In this document: one piece after another, positions 43,446 through 54,957 of the stretch | Layout of the letters: each line of letters begins with the position of its first letter | How positions within the stretch are numbered: the first letter of the stretch is position 1 | From: Tribonema minus | Lineage: Eukaryota > Sar > Xanthophyceae > Tribonematales > Tribonemataceae | Assembly: GCA_017506865.1 (NCBI GenBank) | Contig: JAFCMP010000062.1 | Coordinates: 186,001 to 250,000 of the forward strand | Reading direction: 5' to 3' | DNA length: 64,000 bases | Made by a program: the position numbers and the translations under genes | Notes under the pieces: model-generated | What the model was told of the DNA's origin: nothing | Database searches by the model: none | The model's input: only the letters and a program-made list of their open reading frames with translations

Positions 43446-43969
43446 CCGTAACAAGGGAATAGTGCTAGACACAAGTGTGCGCGCGCCCACAGCGAGCTCG
43501 TACCTGACAGGCAAAACAAATGCCTCGAACACGGACGGCTATGCTGCTGGGGTGGGGGAGGACGCGAAGGTCAAGCACCACACCGGCACCTTGACGTCAT
43601 CTTGGGCTTTTGTGCCATTCGTGCAGGAGTCGTACGGACGGCTGGGCAAGCAGACAAGCCTTTTTGTTAAGGAGTTGGCAATGCACTCAGCACTGTGCTC
43701 AGGGGGGGGGAAGGCAGATGTGTTACGCAAGGCCGGGTTAGCTAAGCGTCAGATCCTCATTGAGCTGAGCATATCGCTGGCGCGGGAGTTGGCGGAGCGC
43801 GTCATGGCGTACACACGTGGAGCGCGAATGCTGGGCTGTGTTGCGGCGCCGGTATCCAAGCTCCTAGGGCACAGCGCAGACTAGGCTGCTGCGTTGACGC
43901 AAGCTTTTCGATTGCATAGGCAACCCGGCCTCCCTTGGGCCTTTATAAATACAAGTCCATACGTACATG
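43446..43969 (+). mobile_element. LINE-like 3' fragment, copy A
   Basis: A 5'-truncated copy (homology to copy C starts at CGTAACAAGGG). It encodes the C-terminal end of a non-LTR reverse-transcriptase-type ORF: NKGIVLDTSVRAPTASSYL, WAFVPFVQESYGRLGKQTSL, LARELAERVMAYTRGARMLG, ending LLGHSAD and TAG at 43882. The D-x-x-V...APSY and F-x-PF-x-x-E-x-Y-G-x-x-G pattern is what I recall from LINE ORF ends. The 3' UTR of about 85 bp ends in ttataaatacaagtccatac. Confidence 0.75.
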
Positions 43970-44737
43970 TAAATGCAGCCCCATGGGGAGGCCATGCGTG
44001 GAACTCGTACTGCGGTCATAGAATCGTGGCCAGTTTTAGCACATGTGCACTGTGGGCAGAGGGCATCTGAGAGTCTACTCTGTGTACGTCAATCTGTATC
44101 TTTGTGAGGCGATACTGAAACTCTCCGTCGTCAATACTTTAATAATGTGAGCTACTGTAGTGTCATGCACTTTTGCAAAGAATGGGTCAAGGCAGGCGTC
44201 CGGTACCCCTTTAGCTTCTTGACGTCATATGAGCCACACTGGCAGCTATGATGCGTGCTCGGTGGTTGTGGGCGCCAAATACCTCTGCCTCCAACACCTG
44301 ATAGCGGCACCCCCTACGCAACAGCTCCGATTCTACATCCTAGTGCCTCACTTCCTGCAACGTGTACATCACCTGACTTCGCACGAGCCTCAGGTCAAAG
44401 AGGTCTGACTCACTGAGTCAAGGCTCCACCGCACCATCCTGAGTCCCGCTTCGAATGTTCCGGTCCGGGTTGAGCACACTCAAGTCCTTGCAAGGTGGAG
44501 AGCACTGGCAGTGTATGTGCAGCTGCGAGATGCATATGCCCCTTTGCGCGCACAACGCCTGCAGCCGTACCCACAATTGCTGGGGTCAAGCCTGTCGCAG
44601 TGTTGCACCCCCCAGCTCAAGGCACCAGTGCTCGCACTTCTTGAAGTGTTCTGAGTGCACGGTCATGGCACTATGCCACTTGTCTACCCACAGGTTGCAA
44701 CAGGAGCCACCCCCCCAACACCGCACCCACTGTGGCG
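43970..44737. other. no feature supported
   Basis: Remainder of the segment inserted into the interspersed repeat. Short open frames only. Confidence 0.35.
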
Positions 44738-45100
44738 CCTGAGGGTCCCGTTTTGAATGCAGTGCCCGTTTTGTGCAATCCATTGCCACAGTGTTTCAAC
44801 CTCTGAGTCATGACTGCAGTGTCACTGAATCAGAGGTGACCGCCGAGTATTACGGAGTATACATTGTTGCCAGCTGAGCACACGTCGTCGAGACGTGTTA
44901 TCGGACAAGTTGAGGTCGCGGGCTGCCAGCGTTGTACGTTGATGAACTTTGCTCCTCATGTTAACATGCTGTTGAGGTTACGAGGTACAGCGGGCATCCT
45001 ACTTGCTGCGTGTGCACCATGGTGCTGCACTCCAAGTAGGCTCGGGGACAGCGGTGGAGCCTCAGGCCCCCATCTGAGTCCCATTGCAAATCATTTGAGG
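44738..45100 (+). repeat. interspersed repeat, right part
   Basis: Matches 58435-58730 (cccactgtggcgcctgaggg; gaggtcgcgggctgccagcg versus cttgaagccgcaggccagcg; atgctgttgaggttacgagg). Together with 42590-42870 it forms one copy interrupted by the LINE-like fragment region. Confidence 0.65.
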
Positions 45101-47100
45101 ATGTGCGCCCAGGTGGTCAATGCAACGCATATTTAGCATGAGATTCCTCACTGCTGTGTACATGTACTACAACTCGAAAACTACACACCTCAGCACTCCT
45201 GAGACCTCAGTTCCACACGCCCGTGTACTGTGTGCAAGCCCATATGAAATGGAAGAAATGCCAGGAGCCAAGGCAGTGGATAGAAGTCCAGTCAGGAGAT
45301 CATGGTGTCAGGTGTCTTATATAGCACAAGAGAGGCATTCGAACAAGCCCTTTTCAACTACTGCTCCACCTGGGGGGTTGCCTCACTACCTTGTTGATGT
45401 ATGTATCAGCATGGTGCTCTCTACCTGCACGCGTCCCTGGGACTTTTCCCCCGCCCGCAGGGCTATTATGGCATTTCACCTTGACCAGTTGGCAATTAGT
45501 CAGTGTGTCATGTGTGTTCATATTGTGTGTTTTATGGATGATGCAATCATGCTGTGGCATAAAAGCAACATACAGAAAGTATGTTGCAGGTATGTATGCA
45601 TGTCTTGAGAACTTGCTACTTGACCAGGACACAAAAGAATCTACGTCCTGTATGTTGCAGGTATGTATGCATGTCTTGAGAACTTGCTACTTGACCAGGA
45701 CACAAAAGAATCTACGTGCCCATCTCTGAGCCATGACCACTCCAGCAGGAGCCGTCTGCTGTCCAGGTGTATAATAAGCAAAAACATTTCACTTCAATGA
45801 GGCAACATGAGGCAACAACAAGTTAATCACACCATGGCACATTTGGGCGCAAAAGGGTTAGGGACCAAATCAAGTCCAGTAAAGCTGGAATGAATTCAAT
45901 TCAACAAGTTTCTAGTTCATGTGTTATGCATTCAATAAAAATCACAGCACATGCTCAAAGCACTGATATCAGGTCTCCATGTCCATTCAGAGAATGCCTG
46001 CAGATTTTGCTGAGCTGTGCACATGCGTGCTTTCATCGGCCACTGAGTTGAGCCATTCTGGGCCATGTCGGGAGTTGTATCGCCCCCTCTCTAGCCGCCA
46101 AGCCCAAGATTGTCTGCACAGGTACGAAAAGTGCCAGCTGGTGCTTGTGCTCGATGTTGGTTACAGCGTGTAGGGACAGCTTGTGGAGCTCCTCAGTCAT
46201 TGAAGCAGCATCAACAGCTGCAGCTCCTCGGCGTTTTTGGCCACCCTGAGACCCTTCCTGCCGGCGTGCTGGCCACATGTCATTCTTGTCCTTGTCGACC
46301 TGGGCTCGTGAAGGCTTGTGCTGTCATGAGGCACCAATTGACAAAGTTGCATATGTACGTATGTGTCGGTGCCCATGTAAGCCAGAATGTGTATGTGCAA
46401 GCAATGAGTTTGACGCAAGCCGAATTGAAATTTCATAGACAGGCAGAATATGCATTTTGGCGTATTGTATTGGTAAGAATGTGAAACATCAAGAATCTGC
46501 CAACACAACCCTTAATCACGATACAGTGAAGCAGCAGCTGGGAAATAGAGATTTGTTGGAGCACATTAGCAGTTGAGGTGGCTTCATTGTGTCAAGCCTG
46601 ACCAGAACATGATTCATTGACTATTATCTGCCACCCACTCCGTGTCGGAAAGGATGCAGGAAGTCGCTAGCGACCAATGCTATTTTTACTGATGTTTAAA
46701 ACACCGATCCGCTATAAACCATCCATTGGCAAATAATAGCCTTAACACTTTTCATTGACCTTGGGCGCAATCAGCAAACACTACAGCCCTTTCGCACATG
46801 GGCAGCTGCAGCTATGGCACTGGTTGTGAAGTAAGCCAGTAAGGCGAGCAGCAAACGGCAATTTTTAAACAATTGCCCGAAGAACCTGTTGCTGCGCAGG
46901 GAGCAGTGACCACACAGGTGCAGGCAAACTTGCAAATGCTGATGTCAGTGCATGGTATCCCGCGGTCTGATGAGGCTCTCAACAAGCCTGGGCCTGGGCA
47001 TCATTGATGTAACGCCACACCATATTTTAAAGATACTGAACCATACTTTGGAAGATTCTGGACCGGGACTCCTGCCTGCGTGACCTGGACAGGAAGCAAG
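45101..47100. other. no gene supported; one weak exon-like frame
   Basis: Apart from the 45579-45720 duplication, the only coding-like stretch is a minus frame at 46033-46278 (MTEELHKLSLHAVTNIEHKH, then LALFVPVQTILGLAAREGAI), too short and isolated to call a gene. Confidence 0.35.
45579..45720 (+). repeat. two ~70-bp direct repeats
   Basis: gtatgttgcaggtatgtatg ... acacaaaagaatctacgt occurs twice head to tail, apparently without differences over about 68 bases. Recent duplication. Confidence 0.88.
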
Positions 47101-47109
47101 TTGTCCACA

Positions 47110-47375
47110 GTCAGGACGAGTACGAGTACTTTTGAGGAGCAAGCAGTAGGAGTACTACTCATTTTAAGACAAGGAGTGACACTTTTTTACTCGTGTAAAA
47201 TTTAATTTTGTCGGGAGTACAGTAGTGCTCGAGTACTCGTGCATTTTTTCGACGTGCACTGGGAGTATCTGGGAGTACGAGTAAGTGCTCGAGTACTTGA
47301 CGAGTACGTGAGGAAAAGGAGTACTGTACGAGTACTTAGAGAGTACTGCACAAGTACTGTACGAGTACTTTATTT
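47110..47375. repeat. GTACTCGAGTAC array
   Basis: Dense, irregular repeats of AGTACTCG/CGAGTACT in both orientations (gagtacgagtacttttgagg, gtgctcgagtacttgacgag). Further blocks at 48557-48580, 49008-49050 and 49343-49575 flank LINE-like pieces. Confidence 0.8.
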
Positions 47376-47507
47376 ACTTCCGCTTGAGGGGCGGAAACCC
47401 TATGAAACACAAAATATGCAAGTCGTGTACACATGACATTGTGCTATGTCAAACGTGTGACACATGCGCTATCTACACTATTGAACGGTCACAGACCGCC
47501 AAGCCAC

Positions 47508-48590
47508 CTACAGAAGGGCTTCCAGGAGGACTTCGTCCGCCTCAGAACCCCCGCTGTTGCCCCCAGGAGTTGGCGCCGCCAGATACGCCATCACTCGCTG
47601 AGATAACCCCATTTGCAACGCAGTGGAAAGTGCAGCCCTAATCCTAGCAACCGCAATTCCCTTAAGCGCCGCCTCCGCCGGGCCAAAGTCGCTCCGCTCG
47701 CTTGCTGCATACTCCTCAGCCATGGCGGTAATGAGGGCGCCGGCTTCATCGCCAAGCACACCAAAGGAACCAAATGCCGCTGCGGCAAGGGTATAGCAAT
47801 TCGCGTCGAAGTGGCGCGAATAGTGGTGCTTCTTGGTGGTCTGGCGTGCTGAGCACAGCGCCGCAGAATCCTTGGCTGCCCGCTGCACGTTGCTGGCGCA
47901 CTGCACCTCAATACAGGTAACATCGACCATGCGCGGCAGGCGGCGCGCGGGGTCATTGAAGGCAGTCAGTGGAAAAGCGTGGTCGGGCAGGACCAGATCC
48001 ATGCGCAGCAACTCAGCGCCGGGATGTGGCGAGTGCAGGAAGGGCACTCAGGTCTCCACCGCCACCGGCACACGCAAGTATTGCTGCGCCAGCCCCAGCA
48101 GCGCGCCGCGCATCCTATCGTGTACAACGGTGTCGTGCCCCTTAATCGCGGGAGCTTCACAGAAGCGAGCGTGCAGGGAGCCCCCTGGATGCTTGCCGCA
48201 GAGACGGCAGCAAAGCGTGGAAAGTTCAACACCCAACGCCCGCCGCAGCGCCAGCTGGAAGGCCACGCCATCGAACCCCCTACTGACGCCGCGCCCAGCC
48301 ATGAAACACGAAGGAAGGCCAGACCTATGGACCGCTCGCTGCGCAAGGAGCGCAACCAAGCGAGCTCCTGCGCCTGCCGCGCAGAGTCAGAGATTCCCCC
48401 AAGGGCCGCTTCTACCGCGTCTGCACGCCGCTTCGCCAGCGCATTGCAAAACGCTGACTGTAGTGAACTCGCCTTACCGCGTGCCCTGCCGCCGTCAACT
48501 TCCGGGCCCCTGGGAACTGCAGTGCCCGCTGCCGCAGCGGCAGCAGTGTTACTAATGTACGAGTACTTGACGAGTACCTTTTTGACGGTA
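47508..48590 (-). mobile_element. LINE-like ORF C-terminal fragment, second family
   Basis: Reads right to left as ASSLQSAFCNALAKRRADAV..., then after a frame change FMAGRGVSRGFDGVAFQLAL, a Cys/His block CCRLCGKHPGGSLHARFCEA with a following H, then an in-frame TGA (48048-48050), then DVTCIEVQCASNVQRAAKDS and ... ALSTALQMGLSQRVMAYLA. The C-C-H-C-H cluster followed by a D-V-T/S strand and closing helices is the C-terminal plan of LINE reverse-transcriptase ORFs. It is inactive and 5' truncated, with different sequence from copies A-D. Both ends lie at GTACTCG-type repeats or close to them. Confidence 0.65.
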
Positions 48591-49007
48591 ATGCACCGAA
48601 GAGGCCTATGCACCGAAGAGGCCTCGGCTTTTTGCGTCGGTGCATGGTGCCAGGTGCATCGCTGTCGGCATCAAGGCACTGATATTGATGTCAAGATCTC
48701 TACACTGTACTGTAGATGTCGCGGTGCTGATATGGCCTAGCAGCATATGCAGTGGTGAACCACAGTTTTCCGCTCGCAGAACAATCAGTGAGAGACAGCA
48801 GGTGTGTGGGACATCGCACGAGCATACTAACGTAGGCCTTATGTAAGCAACTCTGGTTATTGTCTGTGCTGCAAGCGGCTATTTCCTGAGCCTTCGCTGA
48901 ATGTATCGCAACTGCTGCAACTTGGCAATAGGGAATCGATATCTCGTGCTGCAGCCCCGAAGCCTGGTGCCTCACATTGCAGTGCTGCTATGACGAGAAC
49001 ATACACT

Positions 49008-49053
49008 TTTAAAGTACTCAAGGTACTCGTCAAGTACTCGAGTTAAGGAGTTA
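49008..49053. repeat. GTACTCG block upstream of LINE tail copy B
   Basis: aaagtactcaaggtactcgt followed by caagtactcgag, directly before the short LINE-derived copy. Confidence 0.7.
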
Positions 49054-49348
49054 AGAGTTGGCAATGCACTCAGCACTGTGCTCAGGGGGGGGGAAGGCAG
49101 ATGTGTTACGCAAGGCCGGGTTAGCTAAGCGTCAGATCCACATTGAGCTGAGCATATCGCTGGCACGGGAGTTGGCGGAGCGCGTCATGGCATACACACG
49201 TGGAGCGCGAATGCTGGGCTGTGTTGCGGCGCCGGTATCCAAACTCCTAGGGCACAGCGCAGACTAGGCTGCTGCGTTGACGCAAGCTTTTCGATTGCAT
49301 AGGCAACCCGGCCTCCCTTGGGCCTTTATAAATACAAGTCCATACGTA
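49042..49348 (+). mobile_element. short LINE-derived (SINE-like) copy B
   Basis: About 300 bp matching the last part of copy A from GTTAAGGAG to the ttataaatacaagtccatac tail. It shares the start point and private differences (cagatccacattgag, ccaaactcctaggg) with copy D at 57740-58042, so both came from one short subfamily. It still has the open frame AMHSALCSGGG ... LLGHSAD. Inserted within a GTACTCG array. Confidence 0.75.
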
Positions 49349-49575
49349 CTCGAGTACTCGTCAAGTACTCGAGTATCTCGTCAAGGTACTCGAGTACCTG
49401 TCAAAGTATCGAGCAAGTACTCGTTCTACGGTGAATTTTCATTCCCTGGGGGGGTAGTACTCAGAGTACTCGTGTAAAGATTCAACTTTTCCGGGAGTAG
49501 TACTCGAGTACTCGTGTAAAAAGTCAACTTTTCCGGGAGTAGTACTCGTGCACTCGTTACTCGTCCTCGTACTCG
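49343..49575. repeat. GTACTCGAGTAC array
   Basis: ctcgagtactcgtcaagtac and variants follow copy B at once, then a second unit pair with 'aagattcaacttttccgggagtagtactcg' duplicated (about 49475 and 49517). Confidence 0.75.
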
Positions 49576-51396
49576 TCCTCGCCTGTGAAGTTGTCCCTGC
49601 TGCTGCAGCTGGCAGCTTATCCCTTCATTTCTTCATCTGTAGCTGGTGCAGCCCCAGTCTTACAGTGGCGCTGCACTGGTGCTGCAGCAGCCGCTGTGAT
49701 GCGTGCATTCCTAGACTTCTCGTTGAGCACAGAGCGTTAACGATGCTTGTACATTGTGTCCCCACACGGCGCAGCTTCAAGAGAAGATGCATACTCTTGG
49801 CGGAACATTAAAGGGTCTCGAGGCTGCCTTGATATGCACAAATTGCCACAAGCCTGAAAGATGCCAAGAACAGATTGACAATTCAGCAGGCCACTGCGAT
49901 ACTTTCCCAAAGTATTTTTGTGTGCACAGGCATGTGTGGATCTACGGTACAACTGATTCAGAAGAAATGGACTTGCCAACCCTGGTCAGCAGAATATTGC
50001 ATGACATGCTGCATCTGTCAAGGAGCAGCACCGTACAGTACATGATCAACACTCAAATCACATGTTCCAGAGTATTTGAAGTCGATGATTGAGCTTTAAG
50101 TTACATCTCTTGAAAGCTTCCACAGAGCAGCGCATTGAACAAAGAATGGTCTAGTCACCATCAAAACATGCGGTTCAAAGGATACATCCAGCAACAGTGT
50201 ATGCACCAACAAGCGAGAGAATGTTGCATGCGTACATGCAGCTGCTGCCTCTCATGTTGTAGTCCCTGATGTACTGCGAAAATAGCACAGGCTTCCAGTA
50301 CCCCCCGTATATACTCTTCGTATTGTTGGAGTATTCACCAGCGGCTAATGTCCACACGATGTGCACTCTTCAATCATATGATGGGACTACTGTACAGTGT
50401 GGCAATGACACACGAGCATCATGTGTGTACGCACCTCTGTCGACTCCAACGAGGCCTGATGCGCACGGTCCAGATGGTAAGTTGTCCCTGTGTGTGTCCC
50501 CGCAAAGGTGCGTGTGTCGAAGCACACTGCCCCTCCACTTGAGTTTGGCATACCTGCAGCAGCACATCAAACATATGGCACAAGCTCTCAGGCATCACAG
50601 AATCAGGCAGACCAATGGAGGCACTACTCTGATGCATGACGCCTTTGACAGCAAACCTCAGGGGCAACAACCCTGGCATCAATGGCTGTGAGGCTTCAAA
50701 GGAAGTTGCGATTCGCTTATTTGCCGAGTACGTCTTGCCGCAGCAGTTCTGAAATGTGTATGCAAATTAAAGCTCTGCGGCAGGTCAACTCAACGATGAG
50801 TTGCCTGTTTGAATTCCTCTCTCTTTATACCTGCATGTTGATATGCTGCAGCCACTTCAAGAGCGGGGGCCACGGCAACAATGCGGCCCTGCGTCACTGT
50901 TGGAAGTTTGAGATCCGGTATGTCCCGTTGAGGCGCAGCTGGGAAGGCCAACATCATGATGTCCCTGCCGATGTGAGGGTATGTCGCTGCCAGGTCAAAC
51001 GCAGGGCCAGCTGGCCCTACGCAAAGGCAAGCAGCAGAACAGAGTTGCACAGGACGAGAGCAGTGATTAGAGGCAGGGATGCAAAAGGCATCCAAGCACA
51101 TGAACACTTGGATGACAGAAAGGATGCAATAAGCCACGGACTCATGGGATACTTCTACATCTGTGCATATGCAAAATGCAATGCCGGGCTTTGTCCAATG
51201 AGTGCCGATACGCTTCACCAAGCGAAAGCAGCTTCCTGCTCTGCAACGAGCATGCGTTGATTGAGGAAAGGACATAATCCAACACCGGTTGCATGATGAT
51301 GCCAGAAGAGGCAGCACGCGTTACCAGCAACAGGTATGTCATGACGTCATGACAACTATCCTGCTCAAAGTGCTCAGGTACTGTAGACTTGTTCTG
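49576..51396. other. coding-like islands, no gene assembled
   Basis: Plus-strand frame 49754-50092 (LQEKMHTLGGTLKGLEAALI, CTNCHKPERCQ, then LPTLVSRILHDMLHLSRSST) reads like protein with a Cys cluster. Weaker islands are 50269-50691 (+) and 50790-51317, where the minus frame (FDLAATYPHIGRDIMMLAFP) looks better than the plus. I could not join them. Decayed gene or unrecognised exons. Confidence 0.3.
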
Positions 51397-51767
51397 TCAA
51401 GCATTAGGAAGTCTGATCAAGGATAAGCTGTGCGTGGCAGGGCATGAACCACACCAATGCGTCTCATTTGCCAACACGAACTGCTGCAGGTAACAATTGC
51501 TTGAGAGGTTGACGAGTTCAGCTTCGAGGAGTATGATGTCGTAGAACGGGAAGCTGGCAATAAGCTCCATGGCGTGCCCGCCAAATGCGGTGGCCTCAAC
51601 AAATTTTCCATCCTTGACCCAGACGCGGGTGGCGCTGACGCACAAGCCCGTTGATGTGATCCGTGCAACAGTACCCAGGTCTCTGCCCTCTTCTTGCACG
51701 TTGCTCACGCGCCGAAATGCTTCTATCAGTTCAGCATCACTGGGGCGTAGCAACGGGTGGCGGAAAC
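51397..51767 (-). CDS. unidentified protein, terminal exon
   Basis: Minus strand: a strong acceptor (cccaccccccctacgcag) at 51768, then an open frame of 123 codons to TGA 51397-51399. It begins FRHPLLRPSDAELIEAFRRV and continues GTVARITSTGLCVSATRVWV, FVEATAFGGHAMELIASFPF and YLQQFVLANETHWCGSCPAT. The acceptor is phase 1 (two bases complete a codon). Codon pattern and alternating hydrophobics indicate a folded domain rich in beta strands. The upstream exon(s) were not found; a hydrophobic minus stretch just upstream (LLFCSVLLCSLVLHVQCPPC) may be a signal or membrane segment read from the intron frame. No family recognised. Confidence 0.55.
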
Positions 51768-53091
51768 CTGCGTAGGGGGGTGGGCATAAGTCACAACGCT
51801 CCTGTGTTGAGCTACAAGGAGGGCACTGCACATGCAGGACCAGACTGCAAAGCAAAACAGAGCAAAAGAGGAGATAGTAATCGGTATCTGCAAAAAGCGG
51901 TTGGCAGACGTAGTATGGTTGCACAGTGCTGGGGCATCCGATGCAAGGCGGCATGAGTCGCTGAGACCAGGCACGAAGAGCGCACGTAGGCCCCTGCGCA
52001 GCGCATGTTCACAAACTCAGCTGCAGACTTTCAGCTGACACATGAACCCACTGAGGCACCACTGCCATCCAACGAGCTTGTCCAATTTGCAACATACATC
52101 AGCATGTCATACTACTACAGCCATGCAGAAGAGTTGATTTGGTTTATGCGCCACCTTGGTGATGGGGGGACCCGGTGTGCAATTGGGTGCAAGCGCCTAG
52201 GCTGACAATGCGCAGCACAAGAACATGAATCCAGATCTGAGCAAATGCAGCAACATATATCACCTGTTGAGATGCACGGCAACAATGACGTGTGAGCGCA
52301 TGCCAGTGCCCCGACAGGGGTGATGAGACCAGCATGCCAGACGTAGGCATCAGGTGTATGCATACGAGGGGCTTTTGGCATCACCTGCCTCAGCAAGCAC
52401 ACAGATGCGCACGTGCCAACAGGTACTTGTAAGAGCTGAGCATCTGAATGCGGACAGCATGCATTGCCAATACACAGCAAGTTACATCAAGTATGTGGTA
52501 AGGATGCTGAAGCTACTGCATTGGCAGCACCTAGCATGCAGCAAACACGCATGTCGTTTGTGAACACATCATGCAACAAAGCAGAGAAAACGTCTACTGA
52601 ATTGTCAAGCTTCCTGCCACCTGCAGGAAACTATTCTTTGTATCCAGGACCCACTATGTGTAGCCAATGTGAGTATATATTGAGTTCTGCATACCTGCTT
52701 GAGCGCCACCACCAGGCGCAGCTCCAGCAGCTGCCGCAGTTCAAGAGTGGCAGAGAACAACGGAGGTGGCACCAAACAAGGGAAAAACTACGTAAGCGTG
52801 CACCATGTGCATACTTCAACAGTGCTATTAGACCTGCATAACCGCAGATCACGGTATAAACGTCCCTCTCGTATACGACCCCAGGGCCTCCATCCTGTGC
52901 GGTTGCCGTGGTATACCCGCCCCACCCTCTAAGAGATATGGGCGTGTAGGGGGTACAAGACTCGGCGGCAACGTTATCGCTACAGCGGCAGAAGCGATTA
53001 GGACGACGGATGACGATCCTCTGATGTCTGCTGGTGAAGGTATAATATTTGATCCACAACGTTGATGAAGCACCAAAAGTCTGGGGCTACC
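51768..53091. other. coding-like islands, no gene assembled
   Basis: Plus-strand frames 52005-52205 (ELVQFATYISMSYYYSHAEE) and 52464-52841 (MCSQCEYILSSAYLLERHHQ, with a CxxC) have coding character but are isolated. Minus frames at 52849-53076 are comparable. Possible decayed gene on the plus strand from about 49.75 to 52.84 kb. Confidence 0.3.
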
Positions 53092-53268
53092 ATGAAGTAC
53101 GTAATTCTGTTGCTTTTTACGGCCTCACAACATATAATTAGGGCGAGAGGCTACAGCCCCTCGATACTCACTAGTGAAGGACATTCCATGTGGCCCTCAG
53201 AACTACAACTACGGCACCCTTCTACGGTGGGCAATCTGGGCAAGGTACACCAGCTCACAGATGTTTGA
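53092..53268 (+). CDS. possible first exon with signal peptide
   Basis: ATG 53092 opens MKYVILLLFTASQHIIRARG, a good secretion signal (Lys, then Leu-rich core). The frame continues for 58 residues to a stop, with a possible donor (GGCAAG|GTACAC) near 53240. No partner exon was found downstream before the LINE-like region. It may be a real short gene, a first exon, or chance. Confidence 0.3.
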   Translation: MKYVILLLFTASQHIIRARGYSPSILTSEGHSMWPSELQLRHPSTVGNLGKVHQLTDV

Positions 53269-54424
53269 GTTTGAAATTGGACCATGTTACATCTGCCCTG
53301 CAGGCCTGAAAACGGAACATAGGCTCCCATGAACACACGTTATGCATGGTGCTCTGAGTACACTTGTGGTGACATGGGTATGGCTCATAACAAAAGCATC
53401 ACATGACAAACGACCCCCGGGGCTTCTACCATGTAGGAGGGCTCAAGGTGGCAGTGACGCCCTGGTGCTACAAGACCCCTGGGTCTTTTACAGCGCAGGG
53501 TCTGTCTAAACTACTACTAGGGGGCTGTTTACCCAGTACTTCACGGTAGCGGCTAAGGGGCGCAATGAATCTGTACGCTCACTCTCCACTACAGCCGCGC
53601 TTCCTCTCTGCCGCCATCCGCATAGACAACTGCAGATCTGATCACATCAGGGGTGGGCATACAATACACGGCATGCAGCTTGCATGAGACATGCAGTCGC
53701 TCACTAAGAAGCGCGTCCTTCAGCGCTTGCGCCATGCCACCAGTGAACTACTTCGAATACTAGTTGCCCATGCATGGCAAGCTACAGGGCTGGTCAAATA
53801 CTCCCACACGTGTGCATACGGTCGCGGTGAACAAGTCCTGGGCCACCAAAGCAGTGCGAACTGCATCTGGTGCCAGGATCACCCGCTGATCATCGTTACC
53901 AATTCTGGCTAATCCAGTCCAGCACGCTTGTCCGCAGCCATCACTCAGCCTCTGCAAACGTGAATGTTAACGCCAACCACTGAGAAAAACGTCAATTGTT
54001 GTGTGCACAAATTGCAAGGCGGGAAAGCAGCAGCGGGAACAAAGGAATGGCGTAACCCGCAGCACTAACCCGCCTTGCTGCCATTGGCCAAGAAGCTTCA
54101 ACTTTGCAGCGGAGCGATCCCACATGTGAGCCCTGCTGCCTACCTGGCATGTTTGCAGGAGTCTACTTAACGCTGCCGCTGATAGTGCAGCAGAACGCAC
54201 TCACGCCCATCACGCAGGTTCCCACGTGAATGCCTCCAGCGCCTCCCGGCTTCTGCTTACTGTGGGATGCTTTGAGGCAGTGCAACACAATTTATGCGGA
54301 AGGCTCACCTATGCGTGTGGGGTGATGGTCGTAGCGTGGCAGTTCCGAAGAAGGCGCTTTCAGAAGCCGATGGCGTGTGTTGTGACACCGCGTTGTTCTC
54401 GAGAAAATAAAGATCGGTAAATAC
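53269..54424. other. no feature supported
   Basis: Possibly includes further decayed upstream parts of the LINE-like fragment at 54425 (for example VSPAAYLACLQEST near 54127, then stops), but this is too fragmentary to bound. Confidence 0.3.
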
Positions 54425-54957
54425 TTAAAGTTCCAGCCCGAGGCAGCCCAGCGCGACGCGGTAGCAGCAGGCCGGTGCACTAAACTGCGCGGCGGCTTTG
54501 AAGTAGCTTGTTGCATAGACGTCACCATACGTGACAGCTCATGCCCCTCCCGCCTCCGTCAGGCTCAGGGGGGCGCGCGCGATGTGCAGCGCGTGCTAGA
54601 ATCGGCTTTGCAGGAAAAGATAGACACATGCGTAGTCTCAGGGGCCCTGGACCCCACTACACACACCCTATTTTCCGCAGCCTTTGACCACTTCGGCGCT
54701 ATGTCGCGCGACACCCAAGCGCTGCTACATGCACTCGCCGAACAGAGCTCGCAGGGCAGCTACAATCTCGCGCAGCGCGTTGCCTTCTGGCGCCGCCGCA
54801 CCTCCCTCGCGCTACAGCGCGCGCTCACACGTGTCGTGATCGACAACTGGAACGCAGTCATTGCCCCTGATGGCGACGTCAGCACTTACCGCCGCATCGC
54901 ACTGTTGCAAGTGCCGCGGCCCTCGCCGGCCAGCGCCGAACCGCCGGCCCCTCCGTA
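54425..54957 (+). mobile_element. LINE-like ORF C-terminal fragment, third family
   Basis: A continuous frame from KFQPEAAQRDAVAAGRCTKL through GGFEVACCIDVTIRDSSCPS, FSAAFDHFGAMSRDTQALLH and LALQRALTRVVIDNWNAVIA to TAG 54955-54957. The R-x...D-V-T-I strand, then F-x-x-F-G-A-M-S helix and closing helices match the C-terminal plan of the other LINE-like fragments here, but the sequence is distinct. 5' truncated. Confidence 0.65.

Noticed and set aside
47833-48740. Two ~240-residue plus-strand ORFs
   Set aside because: Complement of the LINE-like C-terminal fragment, whose minus frame carries the Cys/His cluster and conserved order.
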